A stretch of DNA of 64,000 bases from JBFELU01 sp041572755 (GTDB taxonomy: Bacteria; Actinomycetota; Acidimicrobiia; Spongiisociales; UBA11373). Shown here in pieces: positions 16,923 through 27,022 of this stretch. The notes under the pieces were generated by a model. The model did no database searches. It was not told the origin of the DNA and saw nothing but the letters and a program-made list of their open reading frames with translations. How positions within the stretch are numbered: position 1 is the first letter of the stretch; the number at the start of each line of letters is the position of its first letter. The stretch is from positions 1-64,000 of the forward strand of contig JBFFRY010000009.1 in NCBI GenBank assembly GCA_041572755.1. The letters run 5' to 3'. A program made the position numbers and the translations under genes.

Positions 16923-17297
16923 GTGACGGGACTCCGAAACTTTGGGGAGGTCGCCTTCGGAGCGATCTACCTGATCGGTGCCGTGTTCAACTCGGTGTGG
17001 ACCATGCGCCACACCGATGAGTTCTACGGAGGGTTCGCAGATGGGGCGTGGTTCGGTCCGGCGCGATCGCTCATTCGTGACGTTGTGATCCCCAATGCCC
17101 GGGTGTTCACGGTCGCGCTCATCGTCTTCCAGTTGGCGATCGGGGTACTCATCCTCACCAGAGGGGACCTGGTCACACCTGCGCTCGTCGCAGGCGGGAC
17201 CTTCGCCGGCCTCGCGGCCCTGGCATCGAGCCCCGGCGGCACGGCGGGCAACATGATCCTTGCCGCTCTCCAGTTCGCGCTCGCAGCCGCTCGATAG
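16923..17297 (+). CDS. Small membrane protein, partner of preceding gene
   Basis: This 124-residue membrane protein has hydrophobic segments near 8-25, 60-78, 85-103 and 105-122. Its GTG start has only a weak ribosome site, so it is probably translated by coupling with the gene before it. The family is not recognised; the early motif RHTDEFYGGFADGAW is distinctive and may help a search. Confidence 0.6.
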   Translation: MTGLRNFGEVAFGAIYLIGAVFNSVWTMRHTDEFYGGFADGAWFGPARSLIRDVVIPNARVFTVALIVFQLAIGVLILTRGDLVTPALVAGGTFAGLAALASSPGGTAGNMILAALQFALAAAR

Positions 17298-17545
17298 GCA
17301 AGATCCAACGGGAGAGTCGCCGGATGCCCGGCGACTGTCGGCGATGGGAGGGCCGCCCTGTGGGTTTGGGCGGTGGACCGGGGAGCCCGCCCCACCGGGG
17401 ACGCCGACTCAGGCGCTCTCTCGTGGCGCCATCGGTCGGCCACGGATCCCCGACGGGGAGGAACCACGAACCCTGCGCCGGTCGCAGCGAGTGGAAAGCG
17501 GGAATGGACACCCCATCGAGGGTGGTTTAGGATACTGCAGCCAGA

Positions 17546-17564
17546 TATACTCAAATTGAGCATA
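17546..17564 (+). promoter_or_regulatory. NAD operon operator overlapping -10 box
   Basis: TATACTCAAATTGAGCATA is a 19-nt palindrome with one mismatched pair. It contains the TATACT -10 box (17546-17551) and covers the likely start of transcription, so a bound protein would block nadABC. An NrtR-type regulator is the natural candidate, by inference. Confidence 0.55.
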
Positions 17565-17575
17565 AGGAACGTGAC

Positions 17576-18592
17576 GTGAACGTCAACGTGAAAGTGGCTA
17601 CCGAGATCGGCCTCGACACCGAGCGGCGGTACGAGCGGATGCAGGGCGTGATGCCCGAGGTCGAATGGGTGCTCCACGCTCCCTATGTGGCGGCGATCAA
17701 CCAGCTCAAGAAAGAGCGCAACGCCATCGTGCTGGCCCACAACTACCAGACACCGGAGATCTTCCACGGGGTCGCCGACCTCACCGGGGACTCGCTGGCG
17801 CTGGCGCAACTGGCCACGGAAACCGAAGCCGACGTCATCGTGCTCGCCGGCGTCCACTTCATGGCCGAGACCGCCAAGCTCCTCAACCCCGACAAGACCG
17901 TGTTGATCCCCGACCTCAAGGCGGGGTGCTCGCTGGCCTCCTCGATCACCGCCCACGACGTGCGGCTCCTCCGTGAACGGTATCCGGATGCTCCCGTCGT
18001 CACCTACGTCAACACCTCGGCCGAGGTGAAGGCCGAGTCCGACATCTGCTGCACCTCATCGAACGCCGTCGAGGTCGTCGAGTCGCTCGGGGCCGACCGG
18101 GTCATCTTCCTCCCCGACGAGTGGCTGGGGTCGTGGGTGGCGACACAGACCGATGTTGAGATCATCCTGTGGCGGGGCCATTGCATCGTGCACGAGCGTT
18201 TCACCCCCGAGGAGATCCGTTCCTTCCGGGCCGCCTACGACGGCGCCATCGAGGTGCTGGCGCATCCCGAGTGCCCGCCCGAAGTCCTGGCCGAAGCCGA
18301 CTACGTCGGATCCACCTCCGGCATGGTCAGGCACGTGGGCGAGACGCAACCGCCGCGGGTGCTGATGGTCACCGAGTGCTCCATGGCCGACAACGTCGCC
18401 GTCGACAATCCCGGGGTCGAGATGATCCGCCCCTGCAACCTCTGTCCCTACATGAACACGATCACCCTCCCCAAGATCCTCGACTCGCTCGAGAAGATGC
18501 AGTACCCCGTCGAGATCGATCCCGGCGTGGCCGATCGGGCCCGCCGGGCGGTGGAGCGCATGCTGGCGGTCGGCCGGGGTCGCGGAGGCTGA
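17576..18592 (+). CDS. nadA: Quinolinate synthase
   Basis: NadA (338 residues) condenses iminoaspartate with dihydroxyacetone phosphate to quinolinate, using a [4Fe-4S] cluster. The cluster Cys candidates are C118 (AGCS), C158/C159 (DICCTSS) and one of the CNLC pair (287-290). Substrate-binding motifs NYQTPEI and FLPDEWLG are present. The GTG at 17576 has AAGGAAC 5 nt upstream. It heads a tightly packed nadABC operon and sits behind a palindromic operator. Confidence 0.96.
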   Translation: MNVNVKVATEIGLDTERRYERMQGVMPEVEWVLHAPYVAAINQLKKERNAIVLAHNYQTPEIFHGVADLTGDSLALAQLATETEADVIVLAGVHFMAETAKLLNPDKTVLIPDLKAGCSLASSITAHDVRLLRERYPDAPVVTYVNTSAEVKAESDICCTSSNAVEVVESLGADRVIFLPDEWLGSWVATQTDVEIILWRGHCIVHERFTPEEIRSFRAAYDGAIEVLAHPECPPEVLAEADYVGSTSGMVRHVGETQPPRVLMVTECSMADNVAVDNPGVEMIRPCNLCPYMNTITLPKILDSLEKMQYPVEIDPGVADRARRAVERMLAVGRGRGG

Positions 18593-18593
18593 C

Positions 18594-20102
18594 GTGAAGT
18601 CGGCCGACGTCGTCGTCATCGGTTCGGGAATCGCCGGTCTCACCGCCGCTTTGGCCCTGACGCCACAGCGGGTGATCGTCCTCACCAAGGGAGAGCGCGG
18701 CGACGGCTCCACGAAGCTGGCCCAGGGAGGAATCGCCGCAGCGGTCGGATCATCCGATTCGCCCCGAGAGCACGCCGCCGACACGATCGCCGTGGGTGCC
18801 GGGCTCAATGATGTCGATGCCGTTGAGGTCCTCACCTCGCTCGGGCCTGATCGGATTACCGAACTGACGGCTCTCGGCACCGAGTTCGACCGGGGGCCGG
18901 ACGGCGCCGTTCTGCTCGCCAGGGAGGCGGGCCACCGCCAGCGCCGCATTCTCCACGCCGACGGCGATGCCACCGGCGCCGAGGTGTTCCGGGCACTGGC
19001 GACGGCCGCCGACGCCGCGGCCCACATCGAGTTCATCGACGATGCGTTTGCCCTCGATCTCATCATCGACGGCGGCAGGGTTGTCGGAGTCTCCGTCCGG
19101 ACGACGGTTGAGTCAATGCTCATCGGTGCGGGGGCGGTCATCTTCGCCACCGGTGGTGTCGGCCGCCTCTACGCCAACACCACCAACCCGGCTCCGGTGA
19201 CCGGTGACGGCCTGGCGATGGCGGCCCGGGCGGGAGTCCGCCTCGCCGATCTCGAATTCGTGCAATTCCATCCCACGGCGCTGGCGACGGGTCGCGACCC
19301 GATGTCGCTGCTCACCGAAGCGCTGCGGGGTGAAGGGGCGGTCCTCCTCGACGAGGAAGGCCACCGCTTCATGACCGACGAGCATCGCGACGCCGAGCTG
19401 GCACCGCGTGACATCGTGGCCCGAGCCAACTGGCGCCGACTGGCGGGAGGCGGACGGGTGTTCCTGGACGCCCGCCGGGCGGTGGGTGAGGAATTCCCCG
19501 ACCGGTTCCCGAGCGTCTTCCGCCTCTGCATGGCCGACGGCATCGATCCCCGGACCGAGCCGGTCCCGGTGGCGCCGGCGGCTCACTACCACATGGGTGG
19601 TCTCGCCACCGACCTATTCGGCCGCACCTCACTGCCCGGTCTCTGGGCGGTCGGGGAGACCGCTCGAACCGGGGTGCACGGGGCCAACCGCCTCGCCAGC
19701 AACTCGTTGCTCGAGGGGGCGGTCTTCGGCCGGAGAGCGGCGGAGTCGGTCGCGGCGGCCGCGCTCTCGGCTCCCGGCCCGGCGGTGGTCCGGAGGGCGG
19801 CGGTCAAGGCGGTCCCGGTGCCCGAGGATCAGCCCGACGTCATCGCCGAACTGCGCGACCTCATGTGGGAGCGGGTCGGGGTGGTCCGCCACGGGGCCGG
19901 CCTTGTCGGCGCCCTGGAGGAGATGGATCGGTTGGATACCAAGCTGGCCCCCGGCGTCTCGGTGGCCCGCAACATGCTCACCGCGGCCCGGCTCATCACC
20001 ACGGCGGCCCTCATCCGCACCGAGAGCCGGGGGAGCCATTGGCGCACCGACCATCCCGGATCAGACCCCCGCTGGGCCGAGACGCTGTACTTCAACCCGT
20101 GA
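18594..20102 (+). CDS. nadB: L-aspartate oxidase
   Basis: NadB (502 residues) oxidises aspartate to iminoaspartate with FAD. The N-terminal Rossmann motif VVVIGSGIAGL, the QGGIAAA loop, the substrate-binding HPTAL and RGEGAVL segments, and the C-terminal FAD motif GLWAVGETA are all visible. The GTG start lies 1 bp after the nadA stop, so translation is coupled. The oxidase type and not an aspartate dehydrogenase is indicated by length and motifs. Confidence 0.95.
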   Translation: MKSADVVVIGSGIAGLTAALALTPQRVIVLTKGERGDGSTKLAQGGIAAAVGSSDSPREHAADTIAVGAGLNDVDAVEVLTSLGPDRITELTALGTEFDRGPDGAVLLAREAGHRQRRILHADGDATGAEVFRALATAADAAAHIEFIDDAFALDLIIDGGRVVGVSVRTTVESMLIGAGAVIFATGGVGRLYANTTNPAPVTGDGLAMAARAGVRLADLEFVQFHPTALATGRDPMSLLTEALRGEGAVLLDEEGHRFMTDEHRDAELAPRDIVARANWRRLAGGGRVFLDARRAVGEEFPDRFPSVFRLCMADGIDPRTEPVPVAPAAHYHMGGLATDLFGRTSLPGLWAVGETARTGVHGANRLASNSLLEGAVFGRRAAESVAAAALSAPGPAVVRRAAVKAVPVPEDQPDVIAELRDLMWERVGVVRHGAGLVGALEEMDRLDTKLAPGVSVARNMLTAARLITTAALIRTESRGSHWRTDHPGSDPRWAETLYFNP

Positions 20103-20941
20103 GCCTCGACCCCTTCCTGGTGCGCCCCATCATCGAGGCGGCGCTGCGCGAGGACCTCGGTCGGACCGGTGACATCACCAGCAACGCCGTGATCCCGGCC
20201 ACCGCCACCGCCACCGCCCGCATCATGGCCCGGGCTCCCGGCCGGATCGCCGGACTCGGGGTGGCCGGGTGGGTGTTCACGACGCTCAATCCATCCGTCG
20301 AAGTCACCTTCGAGGCCTCCGACGGTGACGACGTGGAAGCCGGGTCGATGCTGGCGACGGTGGCCGGCTCGGCTCGGTCGATCCTGGGGGCGGAGCGGGT
20401 GGCCCTCAACCTGTTGGGCCGTCTGAGCGGCATCGCCACCGTGACCGCCAGGCTCGTGGAGATCGTGGCACCCCACGGCACGGCGATCGCCGGAACTCGC
20501 AAGACCACGCCCGGATTGCGGACGCTCGAGAAGTATGCGATCCGGGTGGGGGGTGGATCGAATCACCGCTTCGGCCTCGACGACGCGGTCCTCATCAAGG
20601 ACAACCACATCGCCATCGCCGGCGGAGTGGCGGCCGCCGTCTCAAGCGCCCGGGCCGCCGTGGGGCATCTCGTCAAGATCGAAGTCGAGGTCGACACGCT
20701 CGGCCAGCTCGGCGAGGCTCTCGAGGCGGGGCCCGACGTGGTGCTCCTCGACAACATGTCCACCGAGGAGTTGGTGCAAGCGGTGGCGCTCGTCGACGGT
20801 CGGGTGGTGATCGAGGCCTCCGGCGGCATCACCCCGGAGAACGTGGCCGACATCGCCGCCACCGGAGTCGATGTGATCTCCCTCGGGTGGCTCACCCACA
20901 GCGTGACCGCCCTGGACGTGGCACTCGACGTGGTGATCTAG
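20099..20941 (+). CDS. nadC: Nicotinate-nucleotide pyrophosphorylase
   Basis: NadC (280 residues) turns quinolinate and PRPP into nicotinate mononucleotide, the last step of this operon. The family motif GTRKTTPGLR and the active-site Lys region LIKDNH are present, with EVEVDTL and the GGI phosphate loop further on. Its GTG overlaps the nadB stop (GTGA). It is convergent with the transporter genes, with only 4 bp between stop codons and no visible terminator. Confidence 0.96.
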   Translation: MSLDPFLVRPIIEAALREDLGRTGDITSNAVIPATATATARIMARAPGRIAGLGVAGWVFTTLNPSVEVTFEASDGDDVEAGSMLATVAGSARSILGAERVALNLLGRLSGIATVTARLVEIVAPHGTAIAGTRKTTPGLRTLEKYAIRVGGGSNHRFGLDDAVLIKDNHIAIAGGVAAAVSSARAAVGHLVKIEVEVDTLGQLGEALEAGPDVVLLDNMSTEELVQAVALVDGRVVIEASGGITPENVADIAATGVDVISLGWLTHSVTALDVALDVVI

Positions 20942-20945
20942 CCGG

Positions 20946-21956
20946 TCAGGAGCGCGGCGCCGGATCCAGATGGCGATGTGCCCCGGTGCGCAGGTGACAA
21001 GCGGCCACGTGGACCCGCTCACCCTCGACCGGTAGCAGCTCGGGTTGGTCGGCGTCGCAGATCTCCCGAACCGCAATCGGACAGCGGGGGTGAAAGCGAC
21101 ACCCCGCCGGGGGGTTCAACGGGCTGGGAACGTCGCCCTGGAGTACCACCCGGGCCCGCCGCAGGGATGGATCCGGGATGGGAATCGCCGACAGCAGTGC
21201 CTGCGTGTATGGGTGGGTGGGGTTGGCGTAGAGCGTGTCGCGATCGGTGATCTCGACCACCTTCCCCAGGTACATGACGGCTACCCGATCGCTGATGTGC
21301 TCCACCACGGCCAGGTTGTGGGCGATGAACAACAGAGTGAGATCGAGCTCACCCTGCAGCTCGCGGAGGAGATTGAGTACCTGCGCCTGCACCGACACGT
21401 CCAGGGCGGAGACCGGCTCGTCGGCGACCACGAAGTCGGGCTTGAGGATCAGCGCCCTGGCGATGCCGATCCTCTGCCGCTGCCCCCCGGAGAACTCATG
21501 GGGAAACCTTCGGGAGTGATACGGCTCCAGACCGACGAGATCAAGCATCTCCAGCACGCGCTCGTGGCGCTCGTCGGCGTCGCCGATGCCGTGAATCCTG
21601 AGACCCTCCGAGATGCTTTGACCCACGGGACTGCGGGGATCCAACGACGAGAACGGGTCCTGGAAGATGATCTGGACCTTCCGGCGCAACTCCTTCAATT
21701 CCTTCCCTTCGGCATGGGCCATGTCGGAACCCGAGAAGTTGACCGTGCCTTCGGTGGGATCGAGCAGCCTCACGAGCAGTCGACCCAGGGTCGTCTTTCC
21801 GCACCCCGACTCCCCGACCAGCCCGACCGATTCACCCTGGGCGATGTCGAACGAGACGTTGTCCACCGCCCGGACGTTGGCGACCGTGCGGCGGAGAACG
21901 CCTCCCTTGATGGGGAACTCCTTCGAGAGGTTGCGGATCTCGACGAGATTGGTCAC
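20946..21956 (-). CDS. Oligopeptide/dipeptide ABC transporter ATPase (OppF/DppF type)
   Basis: This 336-residue ATPase subunit has Walker [10 protein letters not shown], signature [12 protein letters not shown] and Walker [11 protein letters not shown]. The C-terminal oligopeptide-transporter extension includes HPYTQALL and the CRFHPRCP Cys motif. It is the last gene of a five-gene minus-strand locus and overlaps the preceding ATPase gene by 4 nt. The substrate is probably peptides, but nickel or other oligomers are transported by relatives. Confidence 0.92.
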   Translation of the reverse strand: MTNLVEIRNLSKEFPIKGGVLRRTVANVRAVDNVSFDIAQGESVGLVGESGCGKTTLGRLLVRLLDPTEGTVNFSGSDMAHAEGKELKELRRKVQIIFQDPFSSLDPRSPVGQSISEGLRIHGIGDADERHERVLEMLDLVGLEPYHSRRFPHEFSGGQRQRIGIARALILKPDFVVADEPVSALDVSVQAQVLNLLRELQGELDLTLLFIAHNLAVVEHISDRVAVMYLGKVVEITDRDTLYANPTHPYTQALLSAIPIPDPSLRRARVVLQGDVPSPLNPPAGCRFHPRCPIAVREICDADQPELLPVEGERVHVAACHLRTGAHRHLDPAPRS

Positions 21957-22960
21957 TCAGCGCCCTCCTCGTAGAGCCAGCAACGAGCGGTGTGTTGCTC
22001 CCCGATCTGTATCAGTTCGGGCTTCTCGGTGAGGCACTTCTCCAGACCGGCTTCCACGCGCACGTGGCACCGCTCGGCGAACCGGCATCCGGTGGGAAGG
22101 TCGATCAGGTTGGGGACGTTCCCCGGGATCACTTCCAACTCGCTCTTGACATGGCCCAGCACCGGAACCGATCCAATCAATCCCTGGGTGTAGGGGTGTT
22201 TGGGGTCCGAGAAGAGGGTCTCGACATCGGTCTCCTCGACGATCTCCCCGGCGTACATGACGGCCACCCGATCGGCCATTTCGGCGACGACGCCGAGATC
22301 GTGAGTGATGAGGATCACTGCGGTGTTCGAGTCTCGTTGGAGATCGCGCATCAGGTCGAGGATCTGTGCCTGGATCGTGACGTCGAGAGCCGTGGTGGGC
22401 TCGTCGGCGATCAACAACTCCGGCTCGCACGCCAGCGCCATTGCGATCATCACACGTTGCGCCATGCCTCCAGAGAACTCGTGGGGATACGACTTCACCC
22501 TCTCAACCGGATCGGGGATTCCGACCCGCCTCAGCATCTCCACCGCCTGCTCCCGCTCCGCGGCCTTCTTCATGTTGCGATGGATCTCAAAGACCTCGGA
22601 GATCTGGGCGCCGACCCGGAACACCGGGTTCAGGGAAGACTGCGGCTGCTGGAAGATCATCGCTATGTGCTCGCCGCGCAGCTCGCGAAGCTCCCTCCGG
22701 GACATCCCCATGAGGTCCCGGCCGTCGAACCGAACGGTTCCTGATTCGATCCTCCCGGGCTGTCCCACCAGACCCATGATCGAGAACGATGTGACGCTCT
22801 TTCCGCAGCCGGACTCTCCCACGAGTCCGAGCACCTCACCCCTGCGCACGTCGAAGCTCACGCCGTCGACGGCCTTGACGACGCCGTCGCGAGTGTGGAA
22901 GTACGTGCGGAGATCTCTCACCTCGAGAAGCGGAGCGCCGGTGTCGTCTACCGATGCCAT
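21953..22960 (-). CDS. Oligopeptide/dipeptide ABC transporter ATPase (OppD/DppD type)
   Basis: This 335-residue ATPase partners the OppF-like subunit. Walker A is GESGCGKSV, the signature [12 protein letters not shown], Walker [11 protein letters not shown], and the tail has HPYTQGLIG and CRFAERC. The ATG at 22960 shares its A with the permease stop (TGATG), so translation is coupled. The open frame runs another 173 codons upstream but that part lies inside the permease gene. Confidence 0.92.
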   Translation of the reverse strand: MASVDDTGAPLLEVRDLRTYFHTRDGVVKAVDGVSFDVRRGEVLGLVGESGCGKSVTSFSIMGLVGQPGRIESGTVRFDGRDLMGMSRRELRELRGEHIAMIFQQPQSSLNPVFRVGAQISEVFEIHRNMKKAAEREQAVEMLRRVGIPDPVERVKSYPHEFSGGMAQRVMIAMALACEPELLIADEPTTALDVTIQAQILDLMRDLQRDSNTAVILITHDLGVVAEMADRVAVMYAGEIVEETDVETLFSDPKHPYTQGLIGSVPVLGHVKSELEVIPGNVPNLIDLPTGCRFAERCHVRVEAGLEKCLTEKPELIQIGEQHTARCWLYEEGAE

Positions 22961-23913
22961 CAGTCTGAAAGTGAGGGATCGAGGGCGTCGCGCAGGCCGT
23001 CGCCGAGCAGATTGAACCCGAGGACGGTGATCATGATCGCCACCCCGGGGAAGAACGTGAGATGGGGCGCGGTGAAGAGCTGGTTCCGCTCGTCGGCCAG
23101 CATCGCTCCCCACTCGGCCTGAGGCGGCTGGGCCCCGAGCCCGAGAAAGCCGAACGCGGCTGCATCGAGGATCGCGGTGGCGATACCGAGAGTTGCAATG
23201 ACCACCAGGGGAGTGAGTGCATTGGGCACAACTCGAGTTCCGAGGATTCTGAGCCTGCCGGCTCCCAGCGCCTGCGACGCGGCAACGAAATCGAGTTCCT
23301 TGATCGACAGCACACCGGCCCGCATGACGCGGGCATAGGCGGGGATCGAAACGATCGCGATCGCCAGGAGCGTGTTCCGTAACCCCGGTCCGAGGGCCGA
23401 TACGATCGCGATGGCCAGCAGAAGTGCCGGGAACCCGAGCACGACATCCATCACTCGCATGATGATGTTGTCGACCCAACCGCCCCAGAAGCCGGCCACC
23501 GCCCCGAGCAGAGACCCAACGCTGAGGGCAACGAGCACCGTCGTGAAACCGACGGACAGGCTCACGCGGGATCCGTAGATCACCCGGCTGAACTCATCGC
23601 GGAAGTTGCCGTCGAGCCCCATGATGAACTGGGGCTTGTCCTCGTCGCATCCGAAGAGGTGCACGCAGGGTGAAGCGCGACGTTCCACACCCGGTTCCCC
23701 GATGAAGTCCTGGTTGGGATCGTGGGGTGCGAGGAGAGGGGCCAGCAGTGCCACGAGCACCATGAAGCCGATGATCACCAACCCGATCACTCCGCCCTTG
23801 CGGCGGAGCAGGCGTCGCCAGGCGCCGCGCCACAGCCCGGTCGGCCTGTCGAGCAGCCGGGTCTCAGTCTGCATCCGTTCCATCTCGCGGGTTCGTCGCC
23901 TCAATTGGAACAT
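22960..23913 (-). CDS. ABC transporter permease (DppC type)
   Basis: This 317-residue permease has the DppC architecture: a basic N-terminus, a first helix (about 45-65), a periplasmic segment with two Cys (PCVHLFGCDED), then five helices and the EAA loop AASQALGAGRLRILG near residue 220. The ATG at 23913 has GGAG 7 nt upstream. It lies 4 bp after the DppB stop. Confidence 0.9.
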   Translation of the reverse strand: MFQLRRRTREMERMQTETRLLDRPTGLWRGAWRRLLRRKGGVIGLVIIGFMVLVALLAPLLAPHDPNQDFIGEPGVERRASPCVHLFGCDEDKPQFIMGLDGNFRDEFSRVIYGSRVSLSVGFTTVLVALSVGSLLGAVAGFWGGWVDNIIMRVMDVVLGFPALLLAIAIVSALGPGLRNTLLAIAIVSIPAYARVMRAGVLSIKELDFVAASQALGAGRLRILGTRVVPNALTPLVVIATLGIATAILDAAAFGFLGLGAQPPQAEWGAMLADERNQLFTAPHLTFFPGVAIMITVLGFNLLGDGLRDALDPSLSD

Positions 23914-23917
23914 GTCG

Positions 23918-24997
23918 TCACTCCAGCCTGATTCGCGGATCGAGGTATGCGTACGACAGATCGACCAGCAGATTGATGAACACGTATCCGGCCGCAATGA
24001 TCACGGTGAATCCTTGGATGATGGGGAAGTCGCGCGCCGAGATCGCCTCGAAGAGCATGGTTCCTGCCCCCGCCAAGCCGAAGATCGTTTCGGTCAACAC
24101 CGCACCCGACAACAGCGTGCCCATTTGCAGCCCGATGATCGTGACCACCGGGAGGAGGGCGTTTCGGAGTGCGTGCCGCCCAACGACCGAGCGTTCCCTG
24201 GCTCCCTTGGCTCGCGCCGTGCGGATGTACTCGCGGCCGAGCACGTCCAGCAGGCTCGACCTCGTCATCCTCGCAATGATCGCCATGGGAATCGTGCTGA
24301 GGGCGACGGCCGGCAGGATCAGGTGCTTGATCGCGTCGCGGAACACCTCCCAGTTGCCGGTGATGAGCGCGTTGAAGATGAAGTGGTTGGCGACGAAGTC
24401 GGCGGCGCGATGGATGAAGGTGCCTTCCTCCATGGTCCATCCCCACGCCTCGTAGAACGGGACCGAGAGCAATCCGGCGGTCAGGCGGCCGCCCGGAGGT
24501 AACGCGATGAAGGTGTCCTTCAGGAGGAACGCGAACACGTAGGAGAGCATGAGTCCCAGCCAGAACACCGGCATCGAGACGCCGATGTTGGCGAAGATCA
24601 TCGTGGCCACGTCCGCCGCCTTGTTGTGGCGCATCGCCGAGATGACACCGAGCGGGATGCCGACGAGCAGCGCGATGAGCAGTGCGGCGATCGACAGCTC
24701 GATCGTCATCGGTAGCCGCTCGACGAGGATCTGTGAGACGGGGCGGGAGAAGCGGATCGAGTCCCCGAAGTCCCCCTGAGCGATGTCGGCGATGTAGATC
24801 CCGAGCTGTACGGGCATCGGCTCGTTGAGACCCTTGGCTTCCTCGAATGCAGCACACGCCGCTTCGGTGGCGCGCTCGCCGAGGATGGCGGTGCACGGAT
24901 CGCCGGGGATGAGACGAGCCAGGATGAACGTGACGAGGAGGATGCCGAACAACACCGGAACGGCCAGCAACAGGCGTCTCGCGATGAACTGGAGCAC
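23918..24997 (-). CDS. ABC transporter permease (DppB type)
   Basis: This 359-residue permease begins MLQFIARRLLLAVPVLFGI, the standard DppB start with the LIPGDPC segment after the first helix. The EAA-like loop YIRTARAKGARERSVVGRHA is near residue 270. The periplasmic loop (about 30-85) carries two Cys. GTG at 24997 with GGAGGAGGT 11 nt upstream is the start. A strong terminator separates it from the binding-protein gene. Confidence 0.9.
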   Translation of the reverse strand: MLQFIARRLLLAVPVLFGILLVTFILARLIPGDPCTAILGERATEAACAAFEEAKGLNEPMPVQLGIYIADIAQGDFGDSIRFSRPVSQILVERLPMTIELSIAALLIALLVGIPLGVISAMRHNKAADVATMIFANIGVSMPVFWLGLMLSYVFAFLLKDTFIALPPGGRLTAGLLSVPFYEAWGWTMEEGTFIHRAADFVANHFIFNALITGNWEVFRDAIKHLILPAVALSTIPMAIIARMTRSSLLDVLGREYIRTARAKGARERSVVGRHALRNALLPVVTIIGLQMGTLLSGAVLTETIFGLAGAGTMLFEAISARDFPIIQGFTVIIAAGYVFINLLVDLSYAYLDPRIRLE

Positions 24998-25056
24998 GAG
25001 CCCGGTCTACCTCCTCCGACCCCTCGGCGTAATGGCCCGTAACGATAGACCTCAAG

Positions 25057-25090
25057 AAGAAGGCCCGCCCCGATCGGGGCGGGCCTTCTT
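25057..25090. terminator. 34-nt perfect palindrome, bidirectional terminator
   Basis: The palindrome is perfect from 25057 to 25090. A- and T-rich flanks on both sides give the stem a U-tract in each direction. It lies 20 nt past the binding-protein stop and before dppB, so it should attenuate expression of the permease and ATPase genes relative to the binding protein. Confidence 0.85.
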
Positions 25091-25110
25091 TCTGGAGCTG
25101 AGCTCCTCGC

Positions 25111-26874
25111 TCACTCAGAAGGAGCGTTGATGACGTCGTTCCACAGGTAGGTGTAGTAGGTCCACGCACCGGTGTTGCCGACGTGCAGCGGGCTCGAAGC
25201 GTCGATGCCGGCCTCCCAGGAGACCACGACATCGTTGGCGTCGAAGGTCGAACCGTCGTGGAAGACAACGCCTTCCTTGAGGTCGCAGGTCCACTCCGTC
25301 AAGTCGGCGTTCGGCACGCAGTCGTTCGCCAACCTCGGGATGACCTCACCCGAGAACACGTCGTATCCGAGCAGTGGCTCGATCACCTGCAGGCAGACGT
25401 CGAACGACTCACCGTCCGACTCATCAGCGCAGTACAGGCTGATCGGCTCGGCGCTCTGCATGTACACGAGGGTGTCCTTGCCGGGATCCATCGACGCGAA
25501 GTCCGGGGGTCCGAACAACGTGACGGCGGCCGGGGCGTTGTCGACGGATCCGAGAGCTGCGGCGGCGAAGCCACCCCATGCAATCGGCACCATCGGGACG
25601 AGGTCCCGGATGGCGTTGTTCGCCCGCCCGTAGACCTCGTTGATCTCGTCGATGTCCGTGAGCGGCTGCCCTTCGCCGAGCGGTCCGGTGATCTCCGGAT
25701 GCGAAGTACCGAACTGGGTCACTTCGGGACCGAAGTGGAAGTCGAGGAAGTTGGTGACGTGCGGGTAGTCGCCCGTCCATCCCAGCATGTGGAACCCGTT
25801 GAGGCGTCCGGCCTGGGACTCCTCGATGAAGGCTCCCGACTCCATTTCGATGACCTCGACCTCGACGCCGAGGTTCTCACGCAACTGCGTCTGAATCTCG
25901 ACGGCGATGAAGCCGGGGCCGGGCAGGTAGTCGCGCACGACGTCGCGGTAGTAGATGGCCGTCTGGAATCCCTCTTCGACACCGGCATCGCGCAGCATTT
26001 GCCTCGCCGTCTCCGGATCGAAGTCGTACCAGGGGTCGCCGGCACAGCCGCCGGGCACGCCGCACGGCACGAAGTGAGTGGCGACCGACGATCCGGCCGG
26101 GTAGAAGTTGTCGACGATCCGCTGACGGTCGATACCCATGGCAAAGGCCCTGCGCACGTTCACGTCGTCGAACGGCGGGAACGTGTTTGTCATGCCGAGA
26201 TAGAAGATGTTCGGGCTGGCGCCGGGCAGGAACTGCAGGTTTGCGTCGTCCTGGACGGTCGTGAAATCGTCCGGGCCGAGCTTGGCGATCACATCGACCG
26301 TGCCGATGTTGAGCGCCTGCAGCCGGGCTGCCGACTCCGCCTGCCACTGCACCACCAGCGTGTCGAACACCGGCTGGCTGCCGTAGTAGTCGTCGAACCT
26401 GTCCATCACGACCTGCGAACCGGCCTCCCAAGTGTTCAGCTGGAACGGCCCGGTGCCGATCGGGTTGCGCAGCAACTGCTCACCGCCGCCACCCGTCGCC
26501 ACGAGGTACTCCTCCGGCTGAATGCCGAAGACACCGAATGCCGCGATCTGCTTGAACGCCGGGGTCGGCTTGCAGAGCGAGAAAGTGACCTCGTACTGGC
26601 CGGTCGCCTCGATCGTGTTGATGATGCTGCCCGAGCCGTCGGCGGCGCAGCCTGCTTGGTTCACTACCGACTTGCCTTCGAACGGGACCGACGTGTCGGG
26701 TGGCGCCTCAGTGGTGGTCGCCGCCTCAGTCGTTGCCGTTCCCTCGGTTGTCGCCGTTCCCTCGGTCGTCTCCGCCGCCTCGCTCGTGGTGGCGGCGTCG
26801 TCGTCATCACCGCACGCCGCTGCAACCAGAGCAAGCGCCAGCATGAGGGCCAGCAACCTCGTTGCTCTTCTCAT
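25111..26874 (-). CDS. ABC transporter substrate-binding lipoprotein (family 5)
   Basis: This 587-residue solute-binding protein of the extracellular family 5 type starts with a lipobox LVAAACGDD, then an acidic, Thr-rich linker, and then the large two-lobed domain. The segments GTGPFQL, INTIEATGQYEVTF and RRAFAMGIDRQRI are typical. It captures the ligand outside the membrane for the following permease and ATPase genes. GGAAG stands 8 nt before the ATG. It is divergent from dnaX. Confidence 0.92.
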   Translation of the reverse strand: MRRATRLLALMLALALVAAACGDDDDAATTSEAAETTEGTATTEGTATTEAATTTEAPPDTSVPFEGKSVVNQAGCAADGSGSIINTIEATGQYEVTFSLCKPTPAFKQIAAFGVFGIQPEEYLVATGGGGEQLLRNPIGTGPFQLNTWEAGSQVVMDRFDDYYGSQPVFDTLVVQWQAESAARLQALNIGTVDVIAKLGPDDFTTVQDDANLQFLPGASPNIFYLGMTNTFPPFDDVNVRRAFAMGIDRQRIVDNFYPAGSSVATHFVPCGVPGGCAGDPWYDFDPETARQMLRDAGVEEGFQTAIYYRDVVRDYLPGPGFIAVEIQTQLRENLGVEVEVIEMESGAFIEESQAGRLNGFHMLGWTGDYPHVTNFLDFHFGPEVTQFGTSHPEITGPLGEGQPLTDIDEINEVYGRANNAIRDLVPMVPIAWGGFAAAALGSVDNAPAAVTLFGPPDFASMDPGKDTLVYMQSAEPISLYCADESDGESFDVCLQVIEPLLGYDVFSGEVIPRLANDCVPNADLTEWTCDLKEGVVFHDGSTFDANDVVVSWEAGIDASSPLHVGNTGAWTYYTYLWNDVINAPSE

Positions 26875-27009
26875 TCGGTTTTCTTCCTTCCCAATTGGGA
26901 CGCTCCTCAGTTTCTTGTCGAAGTAAGGAGGAGCGGGACACTGTCAGGCTACTCAGCCTGGCGACGGCGCGAGTCGGTTTGGGCTCGGGAGCGGTTTGAC
27001 GGTGGTTGG

Positions 27010-27015
27010 TACCAT
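27010..27015 (+). promoter_or_regulatory. -10 box for leaderless dnaX
   Basis: TACCAT ends 7 nt before the ATG at 27023. The 7-nt spacer is identical to that of the cyclase gene at 7181. Confidence 0.5.
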
Positions 27016-27022
27016 CGCCCGA

